A DNA stretch of 64,000 bases. Origin: a bacterium. Its GTDB lineage: Bacteria > Bacillota > Clostridia > Oscillospirales > Oscillospiraceae. The position numbers were made by a program, and so were the translations under genes. Below are positions 28,636 through 36,630 of this stretch, piece after piece (within the stretch, counting starts at the first letter, position 1; every line of letters starts with the position of its first letter). The notes under the pieces are model-generated. The model did no database searches. It had not been told where the DNA came from and saw only the letters and a list, made by a program, of their open reading frames with translations. Location: contig SFVC01000005.1 in NCBI GenBank assembly GCA_004560375.1, positions 12,808-76,807 on the forward strand, written 5' to 3'.

Positions 28636-28750
28636 AGTGTCTTCAGGGCGGGGTGAAAATCCCCACTGGCGGTACAGTCCGCAACCCGCGAAAGCGGTGG
28701 ATTCGGTGAAACTCCGGAACCAACGGTTACAGTCCGGATGGAAGAAGACG
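28636..28750 (+). ncRNA. FMN riboswitch (RFN element)
   Basis: The conserved RFN core is easily read: GGGCGGGGTGAAAATCCCC, then ACTGGCGGTA, CAGTCCGCAACCCGC, GGTGAAACTCCGGAACC and ACAGTCCGGATG. Closing P1 strands are CTTC and GAAG at the two ends. It lies 20 bp after the TATAAT and 80 bp before the riboflavin transporter. I see no classical terminator after it, so control may be at translation or through a weak helix near 28770-28820. Confidence 0.96.
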
Positions 28751-28829
28751 CGCGGCCCCTCTTGAGGTAGTGTTGCGCCTGGAAGACAGTCTTTTCAGGC
28801 GTTTCAGACTATTTCAGGAGGTTTTTGTT

Positions 28830-29552
28830 ATGTTGGAAAATCTGTCAAAGCTGTGGGCGGCGGTGCAGGAGAACGTGATGTTCCTGCTGATGTGCCTGCT
28901 GGTGTTCGCGGGCATCTTTGCGGCGGCCCTGCTGCTGGAGAAGCTGTGGCTCAAGCCGGAGAAGCAGTCCCCGGCCCGCCGGGTGGCCTATGTGGGCATC
29001 TTTGCCGCCATCGCCGCCGTGCTGATGTATCTGGAGTTCCCCCTGCCCTTTGCCCCGGCCTTTTATGAGATCGATTTCAGCGAGATCCCGGTGCTCATCT
29101 GCTCCTTCTCCATGGGCCCGGTGGCCGGGGTGGTGTGCGAGTTTTTGAAGGTGGTGCTCAAGCTGTTCCTGAAGGGCACCTCCACCGCCTTTGTGGGCGA
29201 TCTGGCCAACTTTGTGGTGGGCTGCGCCCTGATCCTGCCCGCCTCGGTGGTGTACTTCGCCAACAAGACCAAGAAGGGCGCCGTCATCGGCATGGCCGTG
29301 GGCACCGCGTGCATCACGGTGGTGGGCAGCCTGTTCAACGCGGTCTACCTGATCCCCGCTTTTTCCGTGCTGTACGATACGCCGCTGGACGTGATCATCG
29401 GCATGGGCACGAAGATAAACCCGGCCATCACCAGCGTGAACACCCTGGTGCTGTTTGCCGTGGCGCCCTTCAACCTGCTCAAGGGCGTGGTGGATTCCAT
29501 CATCACCTTCCTGCTGTATAAGCACATCGAGCGGCTGCTGCGGATGCGGTAA
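28830..29552 (+). CDS. ribU: Riboflavin ECF transporter S component RibU
   Basis: 240 aa from ATG 28830 with AGGAGG 8 bp upstream. An extra N-terminal hydrophobic helix (about 12-35) precedes the usual six-helix S-component core; RRVAYVGIFAAIAAVLMYLEFPLPFAPAF is here seen as ARRVAYVGIFAAIAAVLMY followed by the ligand-contact loop. With the general ECF A/A'/T module it takes up riboflavin. The FMN riboswitch in front confirms the substrate. It is a single-gene unit. Confidence 0.94.
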   Translation: MLENLSKLWAAVQENVMFLLMCLLVFAGIFAAALLLEKLWLKPEKQSPARRVAYVGIFAAIAAVLMYLEFPLPFAPAFYEIDFSEIPVLICSFSMGPVAGVVCEFLKVVLKLFLKGTSTAFVGDLANFVVGCALILPASVVYFANKTKKGAVIGMAVGTACITVVGSLFNAVYLIPAFSVLYDTPLDVIIGMGTKINPAITSVNTLVLFAVAPFNLLKGVVDSIITFLLYKHIERLLRMR

Positions 29553-29560
29553 GACAGAAC

Positions 29561-29598
29561 AAAAGCGCCCCTCCGGTTCATCCGGAGGGGCGCTTTTT
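29561..29598. terminator. Bidirectional terminator between ribU and the hydratase gene
   Basis: Perfect 16-bp stem (29561-29576 with 29582-29597), flanked by an A-run on the left and T-run on the right. The stop codon of the reverse-strand hydratase lies in the T-run. Confidence 0.95.
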
Positions 29599-31813
29599 AG
29601 TCCGCGTAGTAGTTGATGAGGCAGCCCGCCAGAATGATGTCCCGCTCCTCCCGGGTGAGGCCGGGCAGGGACAGGGTGACGGGGGTTTCCCGCCCGCTGC
29701 GAAGAACCGCGGCGGTGATGGTTTCGCCGTCCCCCTCCAGCAGGGCGCGGATGCCCGGGAGGTACACCTGATCCCCGGGCTGGAGATCCAGCTGTTTCAG
29801 ATCCGCCGCCACAAAGGGTAGCATCCCCCAGTTTACCACGTTGGAGCGGTACCGCTTGGTGGCGTACTCCTCGGCGATGTTGGCGCAGCCGCCTAAGACC
29901 CGCTGGCAGGAGGCGGCCTGCTCCCGGGCGGAGCCGTCCCCTGGCTTCAGGGCCATGATCAGGGAGCCCAGGCCGGTACGGACGGGGTCGAAGTGCCCCA
30001 GGGCCCTCTTTACGCCGGGGGCGGTGGGGTCGGTGCGGCGCAGGCGCTCCGCCACCTGGACGGCTTTGGCCCGGGGCACGTACTGGGGATCCTTCCGGGA
30101 CAGGGCAAACTCGGACAGCAGCAGGGGGTTGGAGCGGTAGGAGGAGGTCTCCCCGGAGGGGATGAGCTCGTCGGTGGTGGTCACCGGGTCGTAGATGGCG
30201 GAACACACCGTCAGCAGCAGGTTCTCCGGCAGGGGGATCTGCTCCGGCCAGTCGGCGATGTTGGGGCCGAACACCAGATCCTCCTCGGGCTGGGGGTGGC
30301 CTACGCCGAAGTAGACCCGGGCCTGATAGGGGTGGTCGTCGTAGACCCAGTGCTCGTCAGGCCGGTCGGCAGGCACGTCGGGCAGCTCATCCGCACCGGT
30401 GAGAATGCCGCCCATCCGGGCGGTGGCGGCGATGGAGCGGGCGTCCATCAGAGCCACGTAGGAGATCTGGCCGTTTCCGGGCTTGGAGCCCTCCCGGTTG
30501 GGGAAGTTCCGGGTGTTGTGCCGGATGGAGAAGGCCCCGTTGGAGGGCACGTCCCCGGCGCCGAAGCAGGGGCCGCAGAAACAGGAGCGGATGGAGGCCC
30601 CCGCCTCCATCAGCTGGGCGATGGAGCCGTTCCGGGTGAGCTCCAGATTGATGGGCATGGAGCCGGGGTAGCAGGACAGCCAGAAGGCGTCGTGGCCGGT
30701 GGAGCAGTCCTTCAGGATCTCGGCGGCCCGCTTCAGGTTCTGGAAGGTGCCGCCGGAGCAGCCGGCGATGACCCCTTGATCCACCCGGAACTTGCCGCCG
30801 ATGGCCTTGCGAAGCAGGGAGGGGACGCTTTTTACGCCCAGCTGCTCCGCGGCGTCCTTATCCACCTGGTGGAGCAGATCGGACAGATTGGCCTTGAATT
30901 CCCGAATGGGGTAGGCGTTGGAGGGGTGGAAGGGCAGGGCGATCATGGGCTCCACCTTGTCCAGCTCCACGGTGACGAGGCCGTCGTAACAGGCGCCTTC
31001 CGCCGGGGCCAGTTCCCGGTAGCCGTCCACCCGGCCCAGCAGGGCCAGGGCGGTTTTGGTCTGCTCGTCCGTCTGCCAGACGGAGGACAGGCAGGTGGTT
31101 TCGGTGGTCATCACGTCGATGCCGGAGCGGTAGTCCATGGAGAGGCCGGCCACGCCGGGGCCAAAGAATTCCAGCACGGCATTTTTCACCGTGCCGTCCT
31201 TGAAGGTGGCCCCCACCAGGGCCAGGGCCACGTCGTGGGGCCCCACCCCCGGCCGGGGGGTTCCGGTGAGGTAGACGGCGATGATTTTGGGCCAGGCGAT
31301 GTCATAGGTTTTGGACAGAAGTTGCCGGGCCAGTTCCGGGCCCCCCTCGCCGATGCCCATGCAGCCGTAGGAGCCATAGCGGGTGTGGGAGTCGGAGCCC
31401 AGGATCATTTTGCCTGGGGCGGCGTACCGCTCCCGCATATAGGAGTGGATGACGGCCTGGTGGGCTGGGACGAACTCGCCACCGTACTTCTTGGCGGCGG
31501 ACAGGCCAAAGACGTGGTCGTCCTCGTTGATGGTGCCGCCCACCGCGCACAGGGAGTTATGGCAGTTGGTAAGCACGTAGGGCAGGGGGAACGACCTCAT
31601 ACCGGAGGCCCGGGCGGTCTGGATGATGCCCACATAGGTGATGTCGTGGGAGGCCATGGCGTCGAACCGGAGGGCCAGACGGCCCGGCTCGTCGGAGGTG
31701 TTGTGGGCCATGAGGATGGAGCGGGCTATGGTGCCCTCTCCGCCCCGGGGGTTGCCGGCGGGGGCAAAGCGACCGTCCTGCCAGCGGACGGGGGTATTCT
31801 GTATTGTAATCAT
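29597..31813 (-). CDS. Aconitase-family hydratase
   Basis: 738 aa. The aconitase fold is clear: GSDSHTRYGSYGCMGIGEGG near 135-155, cluster-binding CFCGPCFGAGD near 412-422 plus an earlier conserved cysteine (GCSGGTFQN), and NREGSKPGNGQISY with the catalytic arginine/serine region. The C-terminal swivel part includes NWGMLPF. Unlike AcnA it lacks standard TCA neighbours, and no citrate or isocitrate genes are near. It belongs to the group simply named hydratase (YbhJ-like), so the substrate is open. ATG 31813; GAAAGG upstream is a modest ribosome site. Confidence 0.85.
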   Translation of the reverse strand: MITIQNTPVRWQDGRFAPAGNPRGGEGTIARSILMAHNTSDEPGRLALRFDAMASHDITYVGIIQTARASGMRSFPLPYVLTNCHNSLCAVGGTINEDDHVFGLSAAKKYGGEFVPAHQAVIHSYMRERYAAPGKMILGSDSHTRYGSYGCMGIGEGGPELARQLLSKTYDIAWPKIIAVYLTGTPRPGVGPHDVALALVGATFKDGTVKNAVLEFFGPGVAGLSMDYRSGIDVMTTETTCLSSVWQTDEQTKTALALLGRVDGYRELAPAEGACYDGLVTVELDKVEPMIALPFHPSNAYPIREFKANLSDLLHQVDKDAAEQLGVKSVPSLLRKAIGGKFRVDQGVIAGCSGGTFQNLKRAAEILKDCSTGHDAFWLSCYPGSMPINLELTRNGSIAQLMEAGASIRSCFCGPCFGAGDVPSNGAFSIRHNTRNFPNREGSKPGNGQISYVALMDARSIAATARMGGILTGADELPDVPADRPDEHWVYDDHPYQARVYFGVGHPQPEEDLVFGPNIADWPEQIPLPENLLLTVCSAIYDPVTTTDELIPSGETSSYRSNPLLLSEFALSRKDPQYVPRAKAVQVAERLRRTDPTAPGVKRALGHFDPVRTGLGSLIMALKPGDGSAREQAASCQRVLGGCANIAEEYATKRYRSNVVNWGMLPFVAADLKQLDLQPGDQVYLPGIRALLEGDGETITAAVLRSGRETPVTLSLPGLTREERDIILAGCLINYYAD

Positions 31814-31855
31814 ACGGTAAGTACCTTTCTTTGAAAGAGTGGCAAATCATTTTTC

Positions 31856-31884
31856 AGTGTAGCAGATTGCAGGGAAAAAAGCAA
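31856..31884 (-). promoter_or_regulatory. Promoter of the hydratase gene
   Basis: Reverse strand TTGCTT (31884-31879), 17-bp spacer, TACACT (31861-31856), about 40 bp before the start codon. Confidence 0.6.
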
Positions 31885-31964
31885 GGAAACCGCAGGATTT
31901 TACAAAAGAAAAATAGAGGCCCGAGCCGGGAAAGCCGGGGGCGAATATATTTTTGAAAAAAGGC

Positions 31965-31993
31965 TTGTCTTTACCAGTTCATTCCGGTATAAT
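31965..31993 (+). promoter_or_regulatory. yajC promoter
   Basis: TTGTCT (31965-31970), 17-bp spacer, perfect TATAAT (31988-31993). Confidence 0.78.
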
Positions 31994-32059
31994 AACTCTA
32001 ATGCCGTGAGACAGAAGGGCCGGCAGAACGGCCCGTATTTTGACATAGGAGGAAATCGT

Positions 32060-32416
32060 ATGCTTAGAATTGCAGCAACCGCCGCCGGCGGCCTTGGGGG
32101 GATGCTTCCCTCGCTCCTGATGATCGCGGTGATGATCGGCGTCATGTACTTCCTGCTCATCCGCCCGGAGAACAAGAAGAAAAAGGCCGCCGAGGAGATG
32201 CGAAGCAGCCTGAAGGTGGGGGACGAGATCACCACCATCGGCGGGATTGTGGGCACCGTGTGCGCGGTGAAGGACAAGACCGTGGTGCTGGAGACCGGCG
32301 CGGATCGGGTTCGGGTGGAGTTCACCAAGTGGGCCATCTCCAGCAAGGGCACCCAGAGCACCGAGGAGCCCGTGGTGGAAAAGGCGGAGAAGAAGGACAA
32401 AAAAGAGGACAAGTGA
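32060..32416 (+). CDS. yajC: Preprotein translocase subunit YajC
   Basis: 118 aa from ATG 32060 (AGGAGG 7 bp before). One membrane helix (about 15-36) followed by RPENKKKKAAEEM and the conserved LKVGDEITTIGGIVGTV beta domain; Lys/Glu-rich tail. YajC associates with SecDF at the Sec translocon; secD and secF are not adjacent here. The N-terminus carries a short Ala/Gly-rich extension before the helix. Confidence 0.94.
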   Translation: MLRIAATAAGGLGGMLPSLLMIAVMIGVMYFLLIRPENKKKKAAEEMRSSLKVGDEITTIGGIVGTVCAVKDKTVVLETGADRVRVEFTKWAISSKGTQSTEEPVVEKAEKKDKKEDK

Positions 32417-32426
32417 CCGGCATGAC

Positions 32427-32476
32427 AAGCACCCCTTTCGCATATGGTATATCACCATAGGAAAGGGGTGCTTTTG
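32427..32476 (+). terminator. Hairpin between yajC and the TIGR04086 gene containing the next ribosome site
   Basis: Stem 32427-32439 pairs perfectly with 32461-32473, with an inner TATGGT/ACCATA-type pair and a TTTT tail. The right arm AAAGGGGTG is also the only ribosome-site-like sequence before ATG 32478, so folding would both end transcription and hide the site. Confidence 0.75.
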
Positions 32477-32477
32477 T

Positions 32478-32903
32478 ATGCGGAAGGGGGAGGCCCAGGG
32501 GGTCAACGCCGCCCAGATGGTGACGGCGGTGGCGCTGGGCGGCCTGCTGGCCCTGGGGGTGGAGCTGATGGTGCTCCTGCTGGGGGCGGTGGCGGTGTCC
32601 AACGGGATCCTGAAGGAGGACGCGGCGGCCCAGGTGACGGCGGCGGCCTGCGTGCTGGGCTGCCTCATCGGCGGGCTGCTGGCCTGCTCCCGGTGGAACT
32701 CCCGGCGGCTGCTGGCCGGGCTGGCGGTGGGGGCGGTGTGCTACCTGCTCATTCTGGCGGTGAGCCTGCTGATGGGGGAGGGCTTTCAGCTCGGGCCCCA
32801 GGCGCTGGTGGAGCTGGCCGGGTGCCTGCTCGGCGGGGCGGTGGCCGGGGTGTTCGGCGGCCGGAAGAGCAAGAAGAAGCGGACGTCCGCCCGGAAGAAG
32901 TGA
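32478..32903 (+). CDS. TIGR04086-type membrane protein
   Basis: 141 aa with four hydrophobic segments (about 13-38, 50-68, 76-96, 105-122) and a basic C-terminus KSKKKRTSARKK. Topology, size and the position directly after yajC fit the TIGR04086 family of Clostridia, whose function is unknown. Translation depends on the hairpin-embedded site described above. Confidence 0.75.
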   Translation: MRKGEAQGVNAAQMVTAVALGGLLALGVELMVLLLGAVAVSNGILKEDAAAQVTAAACVLGCLIGGLLACSRWNSRRLLAGLAVGAVCYLLILAVSLLMGEGFQLGPQALVELAGCLLGGAVAGVFGGRKSKKKRTSARKK

Positions 32904-32936
32904 AAAGGCCGCGGCCCCAAAGGGGCCGCGGCCTTT
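32904..32936. terminator. Bidirectional terminator
   Basis: Perfect 15-bp stem (32904-32918 with 32922-32936), loop AAA, ending in TTT. It separates the TIGR04086 gene from the convergent anti-sigma gene. Confidence 0.88.
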
Positions 32937-32963
32937 GCCGGTTTTGTACAGCAGGGCAGGGGA

Positions 32964-34019
32964 TCAGGGCGCTAACTCATGCTGAGGGAGGGCGTCCACG
33001 TCCACCGGGTAAGGCGCGCCGCCGTCCAGGGGGTAGGCCAGACCGCCGAACACTACCGCCTCCATCTGGGAGAGATCCTGGACGGAGCGGAAATTGTGGG
33101 TGAAGGTCAGCGTATAGGGGCCGCCGTTGAAGCTGGTTCCGCTGCCGGGGCCCTCCACACCCGCCATCTGGCGCAGGGTGGTGACGCCGCCGTCCTTCCA
33201 GAGGAAGAATACCATAGGATAGCGCTCATGCTCCTCCGAGGTGTAGCTGACCTGGTAGGACAGGGGGGACAGCTTGATCTGCTCCACCGTCACCGGCCCG
33301 CCGGCGCCGCTGCCCGGCCAGGCGGCGGACTGGCCCTCCGCGTTGATCTCCAGGGTGACGGTGTGGATAGGCTCCACCGGGAGGGTCAACTCCAGTTCCT
33401 CCTCCATGAGGTTGAGGCGGACGCAGACGCGGTCGGCGGCGCCCTCCTTGACCGTGGCCACCACGTTCATCTGGCGGGTGCGGCTGGCGGCGTCATAGGC
33501 CCCATACTCGTACCTGGCGCCGCTTGAGATGGCGGCACCGGAGGGCTGAAGCATCTCCACCGTCAGGGGGATGGGGCCGTCGTCCGGCGGGAACGCCTCG
33601 TCGCTGAGCTGGGCCGCAGCCTGGGGAGTCTTGCCCTGGATGAGCACTGTGAGATAGACGGAGCTCCCGTCGGCTATGGAGGTGGTGACGGTGAGGGTAT
33701 AGTTGTCGTCGCTCACCGAGACGGGCTGGGGATTGACCAGGCCCTCCGAGCCGGGGGCGTTCTCCCCCCGGTTGAAAAACGCCCGCAGGACGTTGTGCTC
33801 CGGCAGAAGCACTCCCGCAGCCAAAGCGGTGCCGGTGAGCAGGAGCAGGGCGGCGGCGCAGACAGCCGCCAGCCGCACCGCCCGCCAGGGGTGGAGGGTG
33901 CGGGCCTTTTGATCCAGGGCGGCGTCCACCCGGCGGCGGACGGCCTTCCGGTCGGGCTGGGGGCAGGGCCCGCCCTCCGGCGAGACCTCGTCCCACAGGG
34001 ATTGCAGACGGGTTTTCAC
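32964..34019 (-). CDS. DUF4179-like membrane anti-sigma factor
   Basis: 351 aa, GTG start at 34019 overlapping the sigma gene stop (GTGA). The cytoplasmic part (1-45) is basic and helical, one membrane helix spans about 47-68 (AVCAAALLLLTGTALAAGVLL), and a large extracytoplasmic beta-rich domain follows. This is the layout of RsgI/DUF4179 anti-sigma factors encoded right after their ECF sigma gene. It would hold the sigma factor at the membrane and release it on an extracellular signal. The gene is intact although its partner is frameshifted. Confidence 0.75.
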   Translation of the reverse strand: MKTRLQSLWDEVSPEGGPCPQPDRKAVRRRVDAALDQKARTLHPWRAVRLAAVCAAALLLLTGTALAAGVLLPEHNVLRAFFNRGENAPGSEGLVNPQPVSVSDDNYTLTVTTSIADGSSVYLTVLIQGKTPQAAAQLSDEAFPPDDGPIPLTVEMLQPSGAAISSGARYEYGAYDAASRTRQMNVVATVKEGAADRVCVRLNLMEEELELTLPVEPIHTVTLEINAEGQSAAWPGSGAGGPVTVEQIKLSPLSYQVSYTSEEHERYPMVFFLWKDGGVTTLRQMAGVEGPGSGTSFNGGPYTLTFTHNFRSVQDLSQMEAVVFGGLAYPLDGGAPYPVDVDALPQHELAP

Positions 34020-34559
34020 GGTGTTTCCACTCCTTCCTGAAGGGCGGCCTTCAGGGCCTTTCGGCCCCGGAACAGCCGCTGCTTGGCGGCGGTCTGGCTC
34101 AGGCCCAGCTCCGCTGCGATGGTTTTCAGCTTGTCGCCCTCGTAGTAGTAGCGCAGGAACAGGGTGCGATCGGGCTCACCCAGGCCGTCCACCGCTGCCC
34201 AGAGGCGGGCGGACTGTTCCCGGCGCTGGGCCAGCTCCTCCGGGCCGGGGGCGGGATCCGGGGCGTTGTCCGGGATGGGGGCGGTGGGGCGGGATCGGCG
34301 GAGCCAGTCGGTGGCCTTGTTCCGGGCCACCGCCGCCAGCCAGGGGCGCAGGCCCTGCTCCGGATCCAGCCCCGGGGCGTTGGCCCACAGGGCCACGAAC
34401 ACGTCGGCGCACAGCTCCTCCACGTCCTCCTGGCAGGCGCGGCCCGCCAGAGCCCGGAGGATAACCGCGCTGACGTAGGGGGGTGAACCGCTTCACCGCC
34501 GTGTCCAGGGCGCTTCTGCTGCCCCTGTTCAGTTTTTTGACCAGCGCGCGCTCGTCCAT
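34016..34559 (-). pseudogene. ECF sigma factor gene with a +1 frameshift at a G6 run
   Basis: From ATG 34559 (GGAGGT 8 bp upstream) the frame reads MDERALVKKLNRGSRSALDT then AVKRFTP before entering nonsense; the next frame continues YVSAVILRALAGRACQED into a good sigma-2 (VFVALWANAPG, WLAAVARNKATDWLRR) and sigma-4 region (KTIAAELGLSQTAAKQRLFR). Removing one base from the six G at 34478-34483 joins them into a 180-aa protein. Without that, only a 135-aa product from an internal ATG 34423, lacking the start of region 2, could be made. Sequencing error, slippage or true loss cannot be told apart here. Confidence 0.8.
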
Positions 34560-34602
34560 GGGCGTACCTCCAAAGCTCTGTGAGGTGGGTTCCATTAGTA
34601 TA

Positions 34603-34627
34603 TACGAAAAGGAGGGGGCACGGTTAC
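34603..34627 (-). promoter_or_regulatory. ECF-type promoter ahead of the sigma gene
   Basis: On the reverse strand GTAAC (34627-34623), exactly 16 bp, then CGTA (34606-34603). This matches the AAC-N16-CGT pattern of Bacillus ECF sigma factors and suggests the sigma factor activates its own operon. The overlapping TATACT could also serve sigma-A. Confidence 0.5.
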
Positions 34628-34724
34628 GGAAGAAGGCGCTCTTTTCAAAACGTTTTGTGGAAAAGATTAAAAAGGAGCGGCGGGCGCCCGGGAGCCGGGG
34701 GCAAAACCCGGGGGAATTTGACCG

Positions 34725-34753
34725 TTGACAAACAGACGGGGATATGCTATGAT
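34725..34753 (+). promoter_or_regulatory. Promoter of the tRNA-Ser pair
   Basis: Perfect TTGACA (34725-34730), 17-bp spacer, TATGAT (34748-34753), 30 bp before the first tRNA. Confidence 0.85.
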
Positions 34754-34783
34754 ACTACTTGCGTTTGGACGGTTTTCCGATAG

Positions 34784-34870
34784 GGAGAGATGTCCGAGTG
34801 GTTTAAGGAGCCGGTCTTGAAAACCGGTGACCCGCAAGGGCCGTGGGTTCGAATCCCACTCTCTCCGCCA
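34784..34870 (+). tRNA. tRNA-Ser (anticodon TGA)
   Basis: Acceptor GGAGAGA pairs with TCTCTCC, loop CTTGAAA gives anticodon TGA, a long variable arm (GACCCGCAAGGGC) marks a class II tRNA, T arm GTGGGTTCGAATCCCAC. The CCA end is encoded. Confidence 0.97.
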
Positions 34871-34905
34871 GATTACAATTTCATCATGTTTGATGTTTTC
34901 GACAC

Positions 34906-34996
34906 GCGGAAGTACCCAAGAGGTCGAAGGGGCTCCCCTGCTAAGGGAGTAGGCGGGTAAAACCGTGCGAGGGTTCAAATCCCTCCTTCCGCGCCA
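34906..34996 (+). tRNA. tRNA-Ser (anticodon GCT)
   Basis: Acceptor GCGGAAG pairs with CTTCCGC, anticodon loop CTGCTAA gives GCT, long variable arm, T arm GAGGGTTCAAATCCCTC, encoded CCA. It is 35 bp after the first tRNA-Ser and in the same transcript. Confidence 0.97.
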
Positions 34997-35000
34997 GCTC

Positions 35001-35063
35001 AGAAATACCCTGCACCGCTCCGTTTCCGGCTTCGCCGAAAACTGCGCTATGCAGGGTATTTCT
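35001..35063 (+). terminator. Long hairpin after the tRNA pair
   Basis: Perfect 14-bp outer stem AGAAATACCCTGCA (35001-35014) with 35050-35063, and an inner CGGCTTCGCCG hairpin. No T-run, so it may be a processing or partial termination site. More GC hairpins follow up to 35150 without any gene. Confidence 0.6.
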
Positions 35064-35177
35064 TCTCTTCCCACCGCGACCCGCTGGGCTGGGCTCGCGG
35101 TGGGGGGCCGCCCTGCGGGCGGGCGGGGTTCCGGGCTGTGCCCGGAGCTCCGGTTCCTTTTGGGGAAGCAACGATAG

Positions 35178-35213
35178 ATCGGGGGGCCTGCTGTTCAGGG
35201 CTTCCCGATTTTT
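35178..35213 (+). terminator. Intrinsic terminator, + strand
   Basis: ATCGGG (35178-35183) pairs with CCCGAT (35204-35209), with an inner CCTG/CAGG pair, followed by TTTTTCTTTC. It probably ends the tRNA transcript. Confidence 0.65.
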
Positions 35214-35610
35214 CTTTCAGCCGCAGCGGCGTGAGGGGGTGCGTGCGCTGCGTCCATGGCGTTCAAAATTACGAATACGGGTATGGCAGCTTTTCTTTTC
35301 CACAAAGCGGCGCCTTTTTCTCCGTGAAGTCCCAGCCGCCCCACCAGCAGCAGGGACAGCCCGATCCGAACCACCCAGATGCTCAACAGGTTGAGGATGC
35401 TGGGCACCAGGGTATCCTCCGCACCCCGCAAGGCCCCGGACGCCACAATGGATACGGCAAACAAGGGCTCGGCCAACAGCTCGATCCGCAGCACCTGCGC
35501 CGCCAGCGCCCACACCTCCCCCGAAGGGGTGAGCATCCGGAATACCAACGGACAGGCCAGCCACATAGCCGCCCCCGCCAGTGCCATCAGAACCGCACCA
35601 AAAGAGGTGG
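35195..35610 (-). pseudogene. Remnant of a MATE-family transporter
   Basis: The reverse strand encodes about 100 residues that match the middle/C-terminal half of MATE exporters: LMALAGAAMWLACPLVFRML, then RIELLAEPLFAVSIVASGALRGAEDTLVP and SIWVVRIGLSLLLVGRLGLHG. The match stops abruptly at both ends; there is no start region, no ribosome site, and the last 30 residues are unrelated. An intact MATE gene exists at 47422-48756, so this is probably the leftover of a second copy or of a deletion. The 380 bp from 35611 to 35991 hold no gene, only the rex promoter. Confidence 0.7.
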
Positions 35611-35871
35611 CGATGACTGCGTATCCCGGCGCCCCTCCGCTGACTGGATTCGTGCACAGTTCAGCCTCCCTTCCGGAGCAATCGCTTGTTCTTCAGATTC
35701 GTTCTGCCAAAACAGGCTGTCCCCACTTGGCCGATCGCTCCCGCAGAAGCTGCCGCGGGGGACTGCCCCTTGTGTTGAACCGCCCCTATGCTATCATGAA
35801 ATGGAGGAAATGTCCAGAAAGGGGCGGATGCAGGAAATTTGTCGGAAATTATAAATTATCGGGGAAATAAA

Positions 35872-35900
35872 TTGACAAGTGTGGCGAAGTCGTGTAAAAT
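35872..35900 (+). promoter_or_regulatory. rex promoter
   Basis: Perfect TTGACA (35872-35877), 17-bp spacer, TAAAAT (35895-35900), leaving a leader of about 85 bases. Confidence 0.82.
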
Positions 35901-35991
35901 GGCCTAAGTAAGTATTCTCGGCCCGATCCGACGCAAGCCCCAAGGGGGCCGCAGACCAGAGGAGACGGACCTCCAAGGGCGTGAGCTGACC

Positions 35992-36630
35992 ATGAGAAAA
36001 GAAAAGATTTCTTCCGCTGTCATCCGGCGGTTGCCGCGGTATTACCGGCATCTGGACGACCTGTACCGGGCGGGAACAGTGCGGATCTCCTCCAGCGCTC
36101 TGGCCAAGTCCATGGGGCTCACCGCCTCTCAGATCCGGCAGGATCTGTCCTGCTTCGGCGGCTTTGGGCAGCAGGGCTATGGCTACAATGTGGAGCGGCT
36201 GCGAAGCGAGGTGGCGGAGATCTTAGGGATGAACCGGGCCCACACCATCGCGGTACTGGGGGCGGGCAATCTGGGCCGCGCCCTGATTGAAAACTTTCCC
36301 TTTGCCGCCAATGGCTTCCGCCTGGTGGCGGCCTTTGATGTGAATCCCGGGCTGGTGGGCACCCGTGTAAATGGCGTGCCCATCTGCCACATGGACACCC
36401 TGGAGGAGTTCCTGCGGGACAGTCCGGCCAGCGTGGGGGTGCTGACGGTGCCTGCCGCCGCTGCGGCGGAGTCCGCCCGGCGTCTGGCGGCCTGCGGCGT
36501 GGCCGGGATCTGGAACTTCACCAATGTGGAGCTGCCCGAGGGGGAGCTGGCCGGCGTGCGGGTGGAAAATGTCCACTTTGCCGACAGCCTGCTGACGCTG
36601 AGCTATATGATATCTGAGGAGACCATATGA
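35992..36630 (+). CDS. rex: Redox-sensing repressor Rex
   Basis: 212 aa. Winged helix (about 1-80) with AKSMGLTASQIRQDLSCFG and GQQGYGYNV, then an NAD(H)-binding Rossmann domain starting IAVLGAGNLGRAL (about 85-97) and the C-terminal swapped helix. Rex releases DNA when NADH/NAD rises, derepressing fermentation genes. GTGAGCTGACC before ATG 35992 is a weak ribosome site. The ATGA overlap couples it to the SLH gene. Confidence 0.95.
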   Translation: MRKEKISSAVIRRLPRYYRHLDDLYRAGTVRISSSALAKSMGLTASQIRQDLSCFGGFGQQGYGYNVERLRSEVAEILGMNRAHTIAVLGAGNLGRALIENFPFAANGFRLVAAFDVNPGLVGTRVNGVPICHMDTLEEFLRDSPASVGVLTVPAAAAAESARRLAACGVAGIWNFTNVELPEGELAGVRVENVHFADSLLTLSYMISEETI

